Shown here piece by piece: positions 37,126 to 45,574 of a stretch of 64,000 bases of DNA. Positions within the stretch are counted from its first letter, which is position 1. Every line of letters starts with the position of its first letter. Where the stretch lies: NCBI GenBank assembly GCA_029263395.1, contig JAJCXO010000234.1:1-64000 (forward strand). Reading direction: 5' to 3'. Below the pieces are notes generated by a model, which was not told where the DNA came from, made no database searches, and saw nothing but the letters and a program-made list of their open reading frames with translations. The position numbers and the translations under genes are program-made. Source of the stretch: Acidobacteriota bacterium. GTDB lineage: Bacteria; Acidobacteriota; Thermoanaerobaculia; Multivoradales; J023.

Positions 37126-38871
37126 TCACCTCGCGAGCGGCAGCCGGAACGCCGCCATTTCCTCGGCGTTGCGGACCAACAACAAATCGCCGACCACTAC
37201 CGGGTGGTTCCAGGTTTTGCCTTTGATCGCCGGGAAGCGGGCAAGCTCCTTGAACTGATCAGAGGTCGCCCCAACCAACGCCAATTCGCCCTTCTCCGAC
37301 AGCACCAGCAACAGGTCTTGATCAGCCAACAAAACGAGCTGGCCGCCACCGTAACGTCCACCCTTCCACTTGCGCTCGCCATCTTCGATGTTGATGGCCG
37401 CCAGGATATTGCCATCGAAGCCAAAGGCATGCCCGTTGTGAATGACAAAGTCGTTGAAATAGGACTTCAGCCCAATCGACGTCCAGCGCTCTTCGACGGT
37501 CCAAACACCAGGCCCCTGCTCACTGGGTTGATGGTCAACCGCCAGACGACGGGTCCCGCTTTTGTCGCTGACACTGATCAGGATATCGCCGTCCGGAGTC
37601 AGGGCGGGTTGCACGATCGGGTAGCCTGACCATTCGTGTTCCCACAGCTTCGTGCCGTCGAACGTGACGCCGACGATACCTGCGCCGTTCTGTTGCAGGA
37701 TCTGCTCGACACCATCAATCGTCACCAGGTGAGGCGAGCTATAACCCTCGCCACCGGTCGGGCCGGTCCAGCGCTGGTCACCGGTCTCGAGATCGTAGGC
37801 GACCAAGGCGCCGGACGCAGCAACCAAGAGCAGGTCATCCACCACCAACGGCGAAGCCGAGAAACCCCAAATCGGCAGCTCGGCACCGGTGTCTGCCGCC
37901 GCGTCACGGGACCACACCACAGTACCGTCCCGAGCGTCGAGGGCGTTCAAAAGACCGGTGGCACCGAGGGTGTAGACACGTCCGTCGTGATGGGTCGGCG
38001 TTCCGCGCGGCCCGGCACCACCTACCGACTCCCAGAAACGTGCTTTGTCTTGGTGTCTCCACACCGGCTCACCGGTGGTCGCCTGGTAGCAGGAGACGAC
38101 CTCGTCGTCACCACGCTGCTCCTGGGTGTAGAACACGTCACCGCTGACCGAAAACGACGACCAGCCCGGACCAACCGGCCGGCGCCACAACTCGACCGGC
38201 GGCGAGGTTGTCCAATCGGTTTCGATCCTCACACCGCGGACGATGCTGTCGCGATCGGGTCCGCGAAAGCTCGACCAGCTGTTGTCCGGCCTGCCAGCCT
38301 CGGCCGCCACCGTTGCCGGTAGTTGAGCCATCGACTCGTCACCCGCTTGGGCCAAAAGCCGTTCTTCGGGAGTCTGCGACCATCGCCACGAAAGATCATG
38401 GCTAAGGTCGGTGGTGTTGCCACCGGTCCGCATCAAGGCCCACAATCCACAGGCGACAACAACAGCCGCCACCATCGTGGCCCAGCGAAGTCCGCCCGTC
38501 AGATTGCGGCTGGCGACCGCCCAAGCAACGAAGGCGAGGCTGAGCACCGGGATGGCGTAAATGGGGAACATCATCCCCATATTTCCGGTCGCAATCGACT
38601 CGTGGAGGATACTCGGTGTCGCAACCATGGCGAGCACCATCACGACGAGGGCGCCGATCCGCTCCTGCCACTGCGCTCGGCTGAAGAACAGCCACCACAA
38701 CACCACAGCCAAGCCGCCGATCAGCCCACCAAATACTCCGATGAGCAAGGCATCGGGCGCAACCAGAGGCACGCCAAACCGCAATAGCCATTGCAGGGCC
38801 ACGATGACAACCCCGGGCCATAACCGAAGCGGTTTCTTCTGAGCGGATCCGTCGGTCTGCGTATTTGCCAT
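37126..38871 (-). CDS. Membrane-anchored PQQ-type beta-propeller protein
   Basis: A 581-residue protein. The first about 150 residues contain four or five membrane helices (VVIVALQWLLRFGVPLVA, LIGGLAVVLWWLFF, IGALVVMVLAMVATP and others), resembling the membrane part of quinoprotein glucose dehydrogenases. The rest is an extracytoplasmic PQQ-like propeller (SSFRGPDRDSIVRG, YTLGATGLLNALDARDGTVVW, VAYDLETGDQRW, GFDGNILAAINIEDGERKW). Many such proteins in Planctomycetota and Acidobacteriota are annotated only as PQQ-binding-like repeats; enzymatic activity cannot be claimed without the active-site residues. It shares the propeller type with the protein at 31215-33575. Confidence 0.88.
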   Translation of the reverse strand: MANTQTDGSAQKKPLRLWPGVVIVALQWLLRFGVPLVAPDALLIGVFGGLIGGLAVVLWWLFFSRAQWQERIGALVVMVLAMVATPSILHESIATGNMGMMFPIYAIPVLSLAFVAWAVASRNLTGGLRWATMVAAVVVACGLWALMRTGGNTTDLSHDLSWRWSQTPEERLLAQAGDESMAQLPATVAAEAGRPDNSWSSFRGPDRDSIVRGVRIETDWTTSPPVELWRRPVGPGWSSFSVSGDVFYTQEQRGDDEVVSCYQATTGEPVWRHQDKARFWESVGGAGPRGTPTHHDGRVYTLGATGLLNALDARDGTVVWSRDAAADTGAELPIWGFSASPLVVDDLLLVAASGALVAYDLETGDQRWTGPTGGEGYSSPHLVTIDGVEQILQQNGAGIVGVTFDGTKLWEHEWSGYPIVQPALTPDGDILISVSDKSGTRRLAVDHQPSEQGPGVWTVEERWTSIGLKSYFNDFVIHNGHAFGFDGNILAAINIEDGERKWKGGRYGGGQLVLLADQDLLLVLSEKGELALVGATSDQFKELARFPAIKGKTWNHPVVVGDLLLVRNAEEMAAFRLPLAR

Positions 38872-39096
38872 AAGGCTCTCCCAGGGTTGCGATGTTGTTG
38901 GCGGCTACGTCGCCGGTCATTGCGTGCGGCACATTCCAGGAGCGATAGCCAAGCGACCCTCCCACTACGCCGCGGCGTGTTCACATGTTTCGTTTGGGCG
39001 CCGCCCAATATTCATATTGCGATCTCATACGCGGTTAGTGATGCGATCGAGTAACAAAGGCTCTTTTCGATCGTTGAGCCTTCATAAGGCTCTCTT

Positions 39097-39187
39097 TGAT
39101 GCCCTGCCGGCCGGATCACTGGCGATTGCCATCCCAGCCTTGCGGGCGACCCGGATCAGCCCAACCGTAGCACTACGCTACGAGTAG
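39097..39187 (+). pseudogene. 3' remnant of an ADOP-type ABC permease gene
   Basis: A short frame whose last 27 residues before the stop read LPAGSLAIAIPALRATRISPT then VALRYE. This is the characteristic C-terminal end (last helix plus PARRATRxDPxVALRxE) of the orphan MacB/FtsX permease family, also seen at the end of the intact gene at 39660-42401. No membrane domain precedes it within the frame. It is therefore a gene relic, probably left by deletion or recombination between related permease genes. Confidence 0.7.
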
Positions 39188-39210
39188 CCGATCTGCTATC
39201 CGCGGGGGTT

Positions 39211-39252
39211 GCAGGCTGAAACGTGCAGGCTGAAACGTGCACGCTGAAACCC
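39211..39252. repeat. Three tandem 14-bp repeats
   Basis: Two exact copies and one near copy of GCAGGCTGAAACGT, 60 bp before the PadR gene start, in its likely promoter region. Confidence 0.9.
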
Positions 39253-39312
39253 TGGCGGCAGAGGTGCGTATCCAACGGCAGGACGATAATAACTACACCG
39301 CGAGTATTACAG

Positions 39313-39663
39313 ATGGCCGCCTACCTGCGCGACTTCGAGCACCTCCTCTTGCTGACCCTCCTCCGCCTCGATGAGCCGGCTTACGGCGTTGCCATTCGGC
39401 GCGAAATCGAGGACCGCACGGGTCGACGAGTCTCACCTGGAGCGATCTTCACAGCACTGAGACGGCTCGAGCAACGAGGGCTGGTGAGCTCGTGGCTCGG
39501 TGAGGCGACCGCGGTACGCGGCGGCAAACGCAAACGCTACTACCAGCTGGAGGCGGCAGGTGAGGAGAGCCTGCACCGCACCCAGGAGCATATGCGCCGC
39601 CTGACCGCGGGCCTGTCGATCAACTCATCGCTGGCGGACGGGCATGGAGGGTCTTCGAAATGA
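39313..39663 (+). CDS. PadR-family transcriptional regulator
   Basis: A 116-residue winged-helix repressor. The N-terminal PadR domain reads HLLLLTLLRLDEPAYGVAIRR ... VSPGAIFTALRRLEQRGLVSS followed by the wing GKRKRYYQLEAAGEESL. The start is taken as ATG 39313, which gives the normal family N-terminus; the frame is open to 39223. Its stop overlaps the ATG of the permease gene (ATGA), so both are co-translated. In Acidobacteriota PadR genes commonly precede ADOP permeases. It probably represses its own operon in response to a small hydrophobic compound; this is inferred from the family. Confidence 0.92.
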   Translation: MAAYLRDFEHLLLLTLLRLDEPAYGVAIRREIEDRTGRRVSPGAIFTALRRLEQRGLVSSWLGEATAVRGGKRKRYYQLEAAGEESLHRTQEHMRRLTAGLSINSSLADGHGGSSK

Positions 39664-42401
39664 ACGAGACGCCGTCCAGCACCCCACCGGCCAGCTCCAC
39701 ACCGTCCCGCACCACATCGGCCCGCGTTGCAGCGTCCAGCACTACACCGCCCCGTGCCGCTTTGTGGCTTCTCCGCCTGCTGATCTGGGGTGAGGCCTGG
39801 GAGGTGGTTGCCGGCGACCTCGTGGAGGAGTTCCACAGCGACACGGTGCCGCGGCTTGGCGCACGGCGTGCCCGGTTGTGGTTCTGGCGTCAAACGTTCG
39901 CTTCCGCCCTCGCTTGCTGCCACCTCGACCTGGCCTCCCTCCTCCCAACCCACACAGGAGACGGCGTCATGCCCTCTATGCTCCAGGATCTCAGCTACGG
40001 CCTCAGGATGCTTCGAAAAAACACCGGCTTTACTCTTGCTGCCGTCCTCACCCTCGCTCTCGGCATCGGCGCCAACACGGCCATCTTCAGCGTGGTCCAC
40101 ACCTTCCTGCTGCGCCCCTTGCCCTACGCTGACTCTGAGCGGGTAGCCTTCGTGCTGGGCTGGAATACGGCCCGCGATCAGATGCGCTTCAACGTCAAGT
40201 ATGCAGACTTCGTTGATCTCCAGGATCAATCCGACGTGTTCGACGACATGGCCGCGTACCGCGCGTGGAGGGCCAACGTCACGGGTGAAGGGGCGGCTGA
40301 ACGCGTCCAAGGTTACCTGATGACAACCAACACCTTTGATCTGCTCGGTACCGAACCGCTGCTCGGCCGAACCTTCCGAGCCGCCGACGCTACCGGCGAA
40401 GGGCGCCTCACCGTACTGAGTTACCCGATGTGGCAGCGCACCTTTGGCGGCAACAACGATGTCGTCGGTCGCGACATCAACCTCAACGGCGAACACTACA
40501 CAGTGATCGGCGTCATGCCTCGTGGGTTCGCGTTTCCGGTGCTCAACTTCAAGGGTGAGCTCTGGGTGCCGTTCACCAACGAACAACTGGCGGCCATCGC
40601 TCAACGTGGCAGCTCCACCTCGGTGGTCGCCGTGGCGCGGCTACGAGCCGACATCGCGACGGTCTCCGCTCAGGCAGAGCTCGACACCCTGATGCAGCGC
40701 TTCGCCGCCGACCACCCCGAGACCAACGTGGGTCTGGGAGTCAAGATCCAGCCAATTCAGGAGTTGTTGGCCTCGAACTCTGGTCCCGCCCTGCTGGTGG
40801 TCTCGGGCGCCGTCCTGCTCGTGTTGTTGATGGCCTGCGCCAATGTTGCGAACTTGCTACTCGCACGGGCGATGACGCGGGGCCGCGAGCTAGCGGTGCG
40901 GCGGGCCCTCGGAGCCGGCGGTTGGCGCCTGGTGCGTCAGCTCCTGACGGAAAGCCTCCTGCTGTCGAGTCTCGGCGCCGTCGCCGGGCTGGGTCTGGCC
41001 CACGGCATCCTTCGCGCCCTGAGCTTGGCGACCCCGGATCTGGTAGCCCGTACGATGCCGTACGCTGACGAGCTCGCCCTCGATCGCCCGACCTTGCTTT
41101 TTGCTCTCGGAGCCACGGTAGTGACGGCGATCGTCTTCGGCCTGCTTCCCGCTCTGCAGGTGGCCCGCTCCGACGTCCTCAGTCAACTCCGAGACGCAGC
41201 GCGAGGAACGTCGGCGGCACGGCGAAGGCTCCGTCAATCGCTGGTGACTGGCGAAGTGGCACTGTCGTTGTTGTTGCTAGTTGTCACCGGTTTGCTGATC
41301 CGCAGCTTTCAGAACCTGCTGGCGGTCGAACCCGGCTTCGAGGCTGAGAACGTCCTGACCCTCAGCGTGACGCTGCCGAGTTATCGCTACAACGATCCAG
41401 CCGACCAGATCGCATTCTTCGAAGACACCGCCGAAAGCCTGGCGGCCCTGCCGAACGTCAAGTCGGCGGCCTGGATCAACGTACTACCGTTCAGCACAGC
41501 GGACAACTCAACATCCTTCGTGATCGAGGGCGAGGACGAACCGGCACCAGGCGAAGCACCCGACGCCAGGTTCCGGGTGGTCAGCCCTGAGTATCTCCAA
41601 ACCCTACGCATTCCGGTCTTGCAAGGCCGAGGTCTGGAGCGCTTCGACCGTGCCGACACACCGCCGGTTGTCTTGATCAACCGATTGCTGGCCGAACAGC
41701 ACTTCCCCGATGGGTCCGCGGTCGGTCGACGGGTGCGGGTTGGTCGCGACCCGGAGGCACCCTGGAGTGAGATCGTCGGAGTGATCAGCAATGTCCAGCA
41801 CGACAGTCTGGCCGGCGACAAGCAGCCGGAGATTTACCTCGCCCTCGCCCAGGCAGCACCTTCTGAGATGACGCTTGCGGTCCGCACAACCGAATCACCA
41901 ACCCAGTTCGCCGCACTCGTTCGCAGCAACATCCACAACATCGACCCGCTGCTGCCAGTTTCAGACATCAAAACCCTCGAAAAGAGAGTTGCCGAGTCGC
42001 ATCTGGCCGAAACCGCAGCGATGTGGATGATCGCAATCTTCGCTGGCGTTGCCCTGGTGCTCGCCACCGTCGGCCTCTACGGAGTCATCACCTACGCGGT
42101 CTCCCAGGGAACCCGTGAAATCGGTATCCGGATGGCCTTAGGAGCACGCCCAGCCAACATTCTGTTCAACACCATGCGTCAAGGCTTGGCAGTGATCATC
42201 GTCGGTTCCATCTTGGGGCTTTTCGCCGCCTGGGGGTCAACACGGTTCCTCGCCAGCCTGCTTTATGGGATCACTCCTCACGATCCCGTCACCTTCCTGG
42301 TGGCAGTACCGATTCTAGTAATGGTGGCGGTAGGTGCCTGTCTACTGCCAGCACGGCGGGCGACACGGACCGACCCCGTCGTCGCTCTGCGAGCGGAATA
42401 G
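39660..42401 (+). CDS. ADOP-type orphan ABC permease (MacB/FtsX fold, duplicated)
   Basis: A 913-residue inner-membrane protein. An N-terminal extension (about 1-105) has the permease-prefix segment (LLIWGEAWEVVAGDLVEEFHSD, WFWRQTFASAL), preceded by a Ser/Thr/Pro/Ala stretch made of short tandem repeats. Two MacB-like periplasmic domains and FtsX helix sets follow. The first starts with LQDLSYGLRMLRKNTGFTLAAVLTLALGIGANTAIFSVV; the second set ends in PARRATRTDPVVALRAE. There is no ATPase gene next to it, which is normal for this family. The cargo is unknown. Cells often carry many paralogs, and the relic just upstream shows another one was once here. Confidence 0.93.
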   Translation: MNETPSSTPPASSTPSRTTSARVAASSTTPPRAALWLLRLLIWGEAWEVVAGDLVEEFHSDTVPRLGARRARLWFWRQTFASALACCHLDLASLLPTHTGDGVMPSMLQDLSYGLRMLRKNTGFTLAAVLTLALGIGANTAIFSVVHTFLLRPLPYADSERVAFVLGWNTARDQMRFNVKYADFVDLQDQSDVFDDMAAYRAWRANVTGEGAAERVQGYLMTTNTFDLLGTEPLLGRTFRAADATGEGRLTVLSYPMWQRTFGGNNDVVGRDINLNGEHYTVIGVMPRGFAFPVLNFKGELWVPFTNEQLAAIAQRGSSTSVVAVARLRADIATVSAQAELDTLMQRFAADHPETNVGLGVKIQPIQELLASNSGPALLVVSGAVLLVLLMACANVANLLLARAMTRGRELAVRRALGAGGWRLVRQLLTESLLLSSLGAVAGLGLAHGILRALSLATPDLVARTMPYADELALDRPTLLFALGATVVTAIVFGLLPALQVARSDVLSQLRDAARGTSAARRRLRQSLVTGEVALSLLLLVVTGLLIRSFQNLLAVEPGFEAENVLTLSVTLPSYRYNDPADQIAFFEDTAESLAALPNVKSAAWINVLPFSTADNSTSFVIEGEDEPAPGEAPDARFRVVSPEYLQTLRIPVLQGRGLERFDRADTPPVVLINRLLAEQHFPDGSAVGRRVRVGRDPEAPWSEIVGVISNVQHDSLAGDKQPEIYLALAQAAPSEMTLAVRTTESPTQFAALVRSNIHNIDPLLPVSDIKTLEKRVAESHLAETAAMWMIAIFAGVALVLATVGLYGVITYAVSQGTREIGIRMALGARPANILFNTMRQGLAVIIVGSILGLFAAWGSTRFLASLLYGITPHDPVTFLVAVPILVMVAVGACLLPARRATRTDPVVALRAE

Positions 42402-42474
42402 GCACGTTACAATCGACACACGTCACCGTCGCCGGTTCTAGAAGGGGCCGCGTACGACTCGAGGAGTTGAATGG

Positions 42475-42672
42475 ATGAAGATGCCAAGACTGGACAAGAC
42501 AGTGGTAGCGGTTGGTACTCTCGATGACACCCTAGAGAGGCGAGCTTACTGGCACAGTCGCACTCCGGCGGAGAGGTGGGCTGCGATAGAACAGATGAGG
42601 CGGATCAACTATGGAGAACACGCAGCTACCGGAAGACTTCAGAGAGTTCTTGAAGTTATTGAACGAAAGTGA
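42475..42672 (+). CDS. Small conserved protein preceding a nucleotidyltransferase
   Basis: A 65-residue protein (MKMPRLDKTVVAVGTLDD, YWHSRTPAERWAAIEQMRRI, TGRLQRVLEVIERK). Small basic proteins with this wording (SRTPAERWxAxExMRR ... RLQRVLEVxxR) often precede nucleotidyltransferase genes of unknown or toxin-antitoxin-like function; that is recollection of genomic context, not a search. Its last 62 bases overlap the next gene in another frame, which implies coupled translation. GAGGAG lies upstream of the start. It could be the antitoxin-like or regulatory partner of the downstream protein. Confidence 0.78.
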   Translation: MKMPRLDKTVVAVGTLDDTLERRAYWHSRTPAERWAAIEQMRRINYGEHAATGRLQRVLEVIERK

Positions 42673-43078
42673 CGTTCATTACCTGCTCATTGGCGGATAT
42701 GCGGTTGGCTACTATGGCTACCCTCGTGCCACACACGATATGGACATCTGGATCGCCGTAGATCCTGTGAATGCCGAAAAGATGGTTGAAGTGATGACCG
42801 AGTTCGGATTCGCAGAAGGCGCAGTTACCAAAGAGAACTTCCTGCAGAGCGATGGGGTTGTGCGGTTTGGTGTTCCTCCATTGAGGCTCGAAATTCTGAT
42901 GAGCATTTCGGGTGTATCCTTCGAGGATTGTTATAAGAGAGGCCTGGCTGACGACATCGACGGAGTTCCGGTAAAGCTGATTCATCTGGAGGACTTACTG
43001 AAGAACAAGATCGCGTCGGGCCGCCACAAGGACCTGGACGATGTCAGCAATTTGCCAAAGGAATGGTCGAAGGTCTAG
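42611..43078 (+). CDS. Minimal nucleotidyltransferase-fold protein (toxin-antitoxin-like)
   Basis: A 155-residue protein with the polymerase-beta-type nucleotidyltransferase core: the GG-Y segment LIGGYAVGYYGYPRATHDMDIWIAV supplies the Gly-Gly loop and the Asp-Met-Asp metal pair (about residues 39-41). The rest matches the DUF1814/DUF6036-like group (LVKLIHLEDLLKNK-type end, KIASGRHKDLDDVSNL). Such enzymes transfer nucleotides to proteins or tRNA, and several act in toxin-antitoxin pairs. The 62-bp overlap with the 65-residue gene supports a two-protein unit. A 35-bp part of this gene (42908-42942) recurs at 43700-43734. Confidence 0.83.
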   Translation: MENTQLPEDFREFLKLLNESDVHYLLIGGYAVGYYGYPRATHDMDIWIAVDPVNAEKMVEVMTEFGFAEGAVTKENFLQSDGVVRFGVPPLRLEILMSISGVSFEDCYKRGLADDIDGVPVKLIHLEDLLKNKIASGRHKDLDDVSNLPKEWSKV

Positions 43079-43147
43079 AGATGCCCGCGCAGAACCGCTG
43101 CTTGCAACGGTCGACGCAGACGCCGCCATTGAAACTTACTGTTAGAC
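43073..43147 (+). other. attC-like sequence (tentative)
   Basis: The segment begins at the stop codon of the nucleotidyltransferase gene (GTCTAGA) and ends in GTTAGAC, which fits the integron core-site consensus GTTRRRY; the two ends are inverted complements over five of seven bases. The next gene starts 15 bp after it. That layout matches an integron gene-cassette junction. There is no integrase in the window and the inner L-boxes are not clear. Confidence 0.3.
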
Positions 43148-43161
43148 AGCAGGAACGCGAA

Positions 43162-43644
43162 ATGACCGCCTTCGAGATCCGGAAAGCACTTGTCGACGAC
43201 CTGCCGTTCCTGCGAGGGATACTTGTGGAGGCGGCGTACTGGCGATCGAGCAAGGCGCCAGCCAACATCGAGGCGGCGCTCAACCGCCCGGACTTGTGCT
43301 ACCTGCTCACCGATTGGGGCCGTCCCGGAGATGCAGGAAGCATCGCTCACTCGGGCGGCACACCGCTCGGCGCCGCTTGGTACCGATTCTGGACAGAGGC
43401 GCGCCATTCGTACGGATTCGTCGACGAATCCACTCCTGAGATAGCCATTGGCGTGCTTCCAACCCACCGCGGCAAGGGTATCGGAACCGCACTCCTGCTG
43501 CGTCTCCTCGAGTCAGCCTTCTCTGCTGGAATCCGCCAGCTCAGTCTCAGTGTCGAGCCCGATAACCCTGCGTTGCGGCTCTACCAACGCCTCGGATTCG
43601 AGCACCGAGAGGGTGTCGGCGCCGCTCACACAATGGTGCTCTAG
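43162..43644 (+). CDS. GNAT-family N-acetyltransferase
   Basis: A 160-residue acetyltransferase. The acetyl-CoA-binding motif A reads IAIGVLPTHRGKGIGTALLLRLLESA, and motif B reads LSLSVEPDNPALRLYQRLGFEHR. The N-terminal part (EIRKALVDDLPFLRGILVEAAYW) is the usual start for this family. The start is taken as ATG 43162 with AGGAA upstream; the frame opens at 43063, inside the preceding gene. The substrate is unknown. It directly follows the attC-like segment, which is where cassette-borne acetyltransferases are commonly found. Confidence 0.87.
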   Translation: MTAFEIRKALVDDLPFLRGILVEAAYWRSSKAPANIEAALNRPDLCYLLTDWGRPGDAGSIAHSGGTPLGAAWYRFWTEARHSYGFVDESTPEIAIGVLPTHRGKGIGTALLLRLLESAFSAGIRQLSLSVEPDNPALRLYQRLGFEHREGVGAAHTMVL

Positions 43645-43699
43645 CTGACCGCCTCGATAGACCCTCCGTCAGCCGACTTGATGGTCGATGTGGGCTGTG

Positions 43700-43734
43700 T
43701 CGGGTGTAGCCTTCGAGGATTGTTATAAGAGAGG
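43700..43734 (+). repeat. 35-bp duplicate of an internal part of the nucleotidyltransferase gene
   Basis: It matches 42908-42942 in 34 of 35 positions (TCGGGTGTA ... TTATAAGAGAGG), 792 bp apart in direct orientation. In the first copy the bases encode Ser-Gly-Val-Ser-Phe; here they lie directly before the YdeI-like gene and supply its AGAGAGG ribosome-binding site. Confidence 0.92.
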
Positions 43735-43744
43735 AGTCTAATCC

Positions 43745-43999
43745 ATGAGTGACAAATCCAAACTGAAGCGAGAACTCCACAAGATGCCGGAGTTCGTGCT
43801 TTCCGCACTTGAGCACAGCTCACTGATGGATGCGTACAATAGCCGTCCGGCCTATCAGCAAAACGACTACATTGGCTGGATCAACGCCGCAAAACTGGAT
43901 AGCACGAAACAAAAGCGGCTCAACCAAATGCTCGACGAACTGCAACGTGGCGGCGTCTATATGAAAATGGACCACCCACCCAGCAGGAAAAGCGTGTAG
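43745..43999 (+). CDS. YdeI/OmdA-like small protein
   Basis: An 84-residue protein. It matches in wording the C-terminal domain of the YdeI/OmpD-associated family (PEFVLSALEHSSLMDAYNSR, NDYIGWINAAKLDSTKQKRLNQMLDELQRGGVYMKM). Full-length members are about twice as long with an extra N-terminal domain, so this is a short form. Family members are linked to bacteriocin and peptide resistance in enterobacteria, which is weak evidence for function here. AGAGAGG about nine bases before the ATG lies in the duplicated 35-bp segment. Confidence 0.75.
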   Translation: MSDKSKLKRELHKMPEFVLSALEHSSLMDAYNSRPAYQQNDYIGWINAAKLDSTKQKRLNQMLDELQRGGVYMKMDHPPSRKSV

Positions 44000-44245
44000 A
44001 GCACCTCATGAGTCCAGACGGAATCGAAAAAACAAGAAACCCGCGCTGTGGCGCTGTCGGATCTTGCAGCGAGCAGATCACAACCCGGAATCAATGGCAT
44101 TCGTGCGAGACTTTTTGACCTCGAAGCATTGTTCGTCCGGTGAACTGGAGGCCCTGACGGCCGCTGAGGCCCTTAACGTTAAGCATCAGGCGGGCACGTG
44201 CAGTCCCAAAAAAGGGATGAATTGCGGCTTAGGGATTGAGTAGAG
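44000..44245. other. Intergenic region in the accessory segment
   Basis: About 246 bp with no gene. A palindrome CTTAACGTTAAG sits at about 44172-44183 and includes GTTAAGC, which also fits the integron core consensus, but no paired end was found. A short G/C hairpin near 44215 (TCCCAAAAAAGGGA) precedes the next gene. Confidence 0.3.
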
Positions 44246-45490
44246 ATGACTGAACCCAGAAAGATCCTGGCCGACTCGCTGACGAAACAGATCGAGGCAG
44301 CCGCCCTGCCCCTTGTCGAGGCTAGGGGGACCGTGGGGATTGCCGTAGGCGTGGTTTGTGAAGGTGAGAATCGTGCCTGTTGCCATGGTCGCATCGAGAA
44401 AGGTGGCACGGTGGCACCGGATGAGCGGACACTGTTTGAGATAGGTTCGATTACGAAGGTGTTTACGGCGATTCTTCTCGCGGACATGCATCTTCGGGGT
44501 GAAGTTGACCTGGATGACCCTGCGAGCAAGTTCTTACCTTCAACAGTTGTTCTGCGAAGTCGGGACGGTGTTGATGTCACGCTGCGGCATCTTGCAACAC
44601 ATAGATCGGGCCTGCCGCGCATACCGTCGAACATGGGCTTCAGGAATTTACGCAGTGGTAACCCCTATGCGAATTATACCGTGGAAGACATGTACGCGTT
44701 CCTATCGAAGCGCCGGCTGGTAAGCGAGCCAGGCACGTTTTATAGTTACTCGAATCTTGGGATGGGGCTTCTCGGTCATATCCTTGCGTTGGCCGCTGGA
44801 ATGGACTTTGAAGCGTTGGTTGTCGAGCGGATTTGCGGGCCGCTTGGGATGGATGCTACCGCGATCACTCTCTCAGATGACTTGCACGACCGGCTTGCGC
44901 CGGGTCACGCGATGGGTAAGCAGGTCTCTAACTGGGACATTCCGACACTGGCGGGCTGCGGCGCCTTTCGCTCGACGCTTAATGACATGATGATTTTCTT
45001 AAGGGCGAATATGCGCCTGGAGGACACTCCAATACAGGGCGCAATCGACCTGGCGCAAGCGATCCAGCCGCGAAAGGAGAAAAGCCGTTGGAGGATCCCG
45101 TGGCGTGCAGCGATGCCCAGTACATCTACTTTGTTAATATATGTATGTTTGGCGGTGTATGCAGGGTTACTCTTTGTCCAGGGTCAGACGCTTGTGCCAA
45201 ACATGGTAGCCACGTTGATGGTGGTGAGCTTCGCGGCGACGCTGCTGTTCGGTCTTTTGCCCAAGCCAGACATGGGCCTCGGGTGGCATATTGCGCCCCT
45301 TGGCAGCGGCAAGGACGAGGGGCGGGTTTTCTGGCACAATGGCGGGACGGGTGGCTACCGAAGTTACATGGGCTTCGCGGAAGACCGAAACGTCGGCGTC
45401 GTGATTCTTTCAAACTCTACCAAGTCGCCTGACACCACGGGCCGGCGCTTGCTTGATTTATTGGTCTCGCCAATGGCGGCCAAAAATTAA
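44246..45490 (+). CDS. Serine beta-lactamase-fold hydrolase with inserted membrane hairpin
   Basis: A 414-residue class C beta-lactamase/penicillin-binding-like protein. The catalytic tetrad SITK is at 68-71, YSN at 168-170 and HNG at 364-366. There is no N-terminal signal peptide. Between the second and third motifs, two strongly hydrophobic helices (about 294-311 and 319-338) are inserted; they are absent from standard members and would pin the fold to the membrane. The domain may then be split across it, or the helices may be an intramembrane hairpin. The activity (esterase, peptidase or lactamase) cannot be assigned. AT-richer codons than the neighbours suggest recent acquisition. Confidence 0.85.
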   Translation: MTEPRKILADSLTKQIEAAALPLVEARGTVGIAVGVVCEGENRACCHGRIEKGGTVAPDERTLFEIGSITKVFTAILLADMHLRGEVDLDDPASKFLPSTVVLRSRDGVDVTLRHLATHRSGLPRIPSNMGFRNLRSGNPYANYTVEDMYAFLSKRRLVSEPGTFYSYSNLGMGLLGHILALAAGMDFEALVVERICGPLGMDATAITLSDDLHDRLAPGHAMGKQVSNWDIPTLAGCGAFRSTLNDMMIFLRANMRLEDTPIQGAIDLAQAIQPRKEKSRWRIPWRAAMPSTSTLLIYVCLAVYAGLLFVQGQTLVPNMVATLMVVSFAATLLFGLLPKPDMGLGWHIAPLGSGKDEGRVFWHNGGTGGYRSYMGFAEDRNVGVVILSNSTKSPDTTGRRLLDLLVSPMAAKN

Positions 45491-45574
45491 CGGATGTGAG
45501 TTCAGTGGAGCGCCAAGCCAAGGACAATCTTGCCAATGCCGTATCCAAACTTGAAGGGAGCGCATAACAAATCG

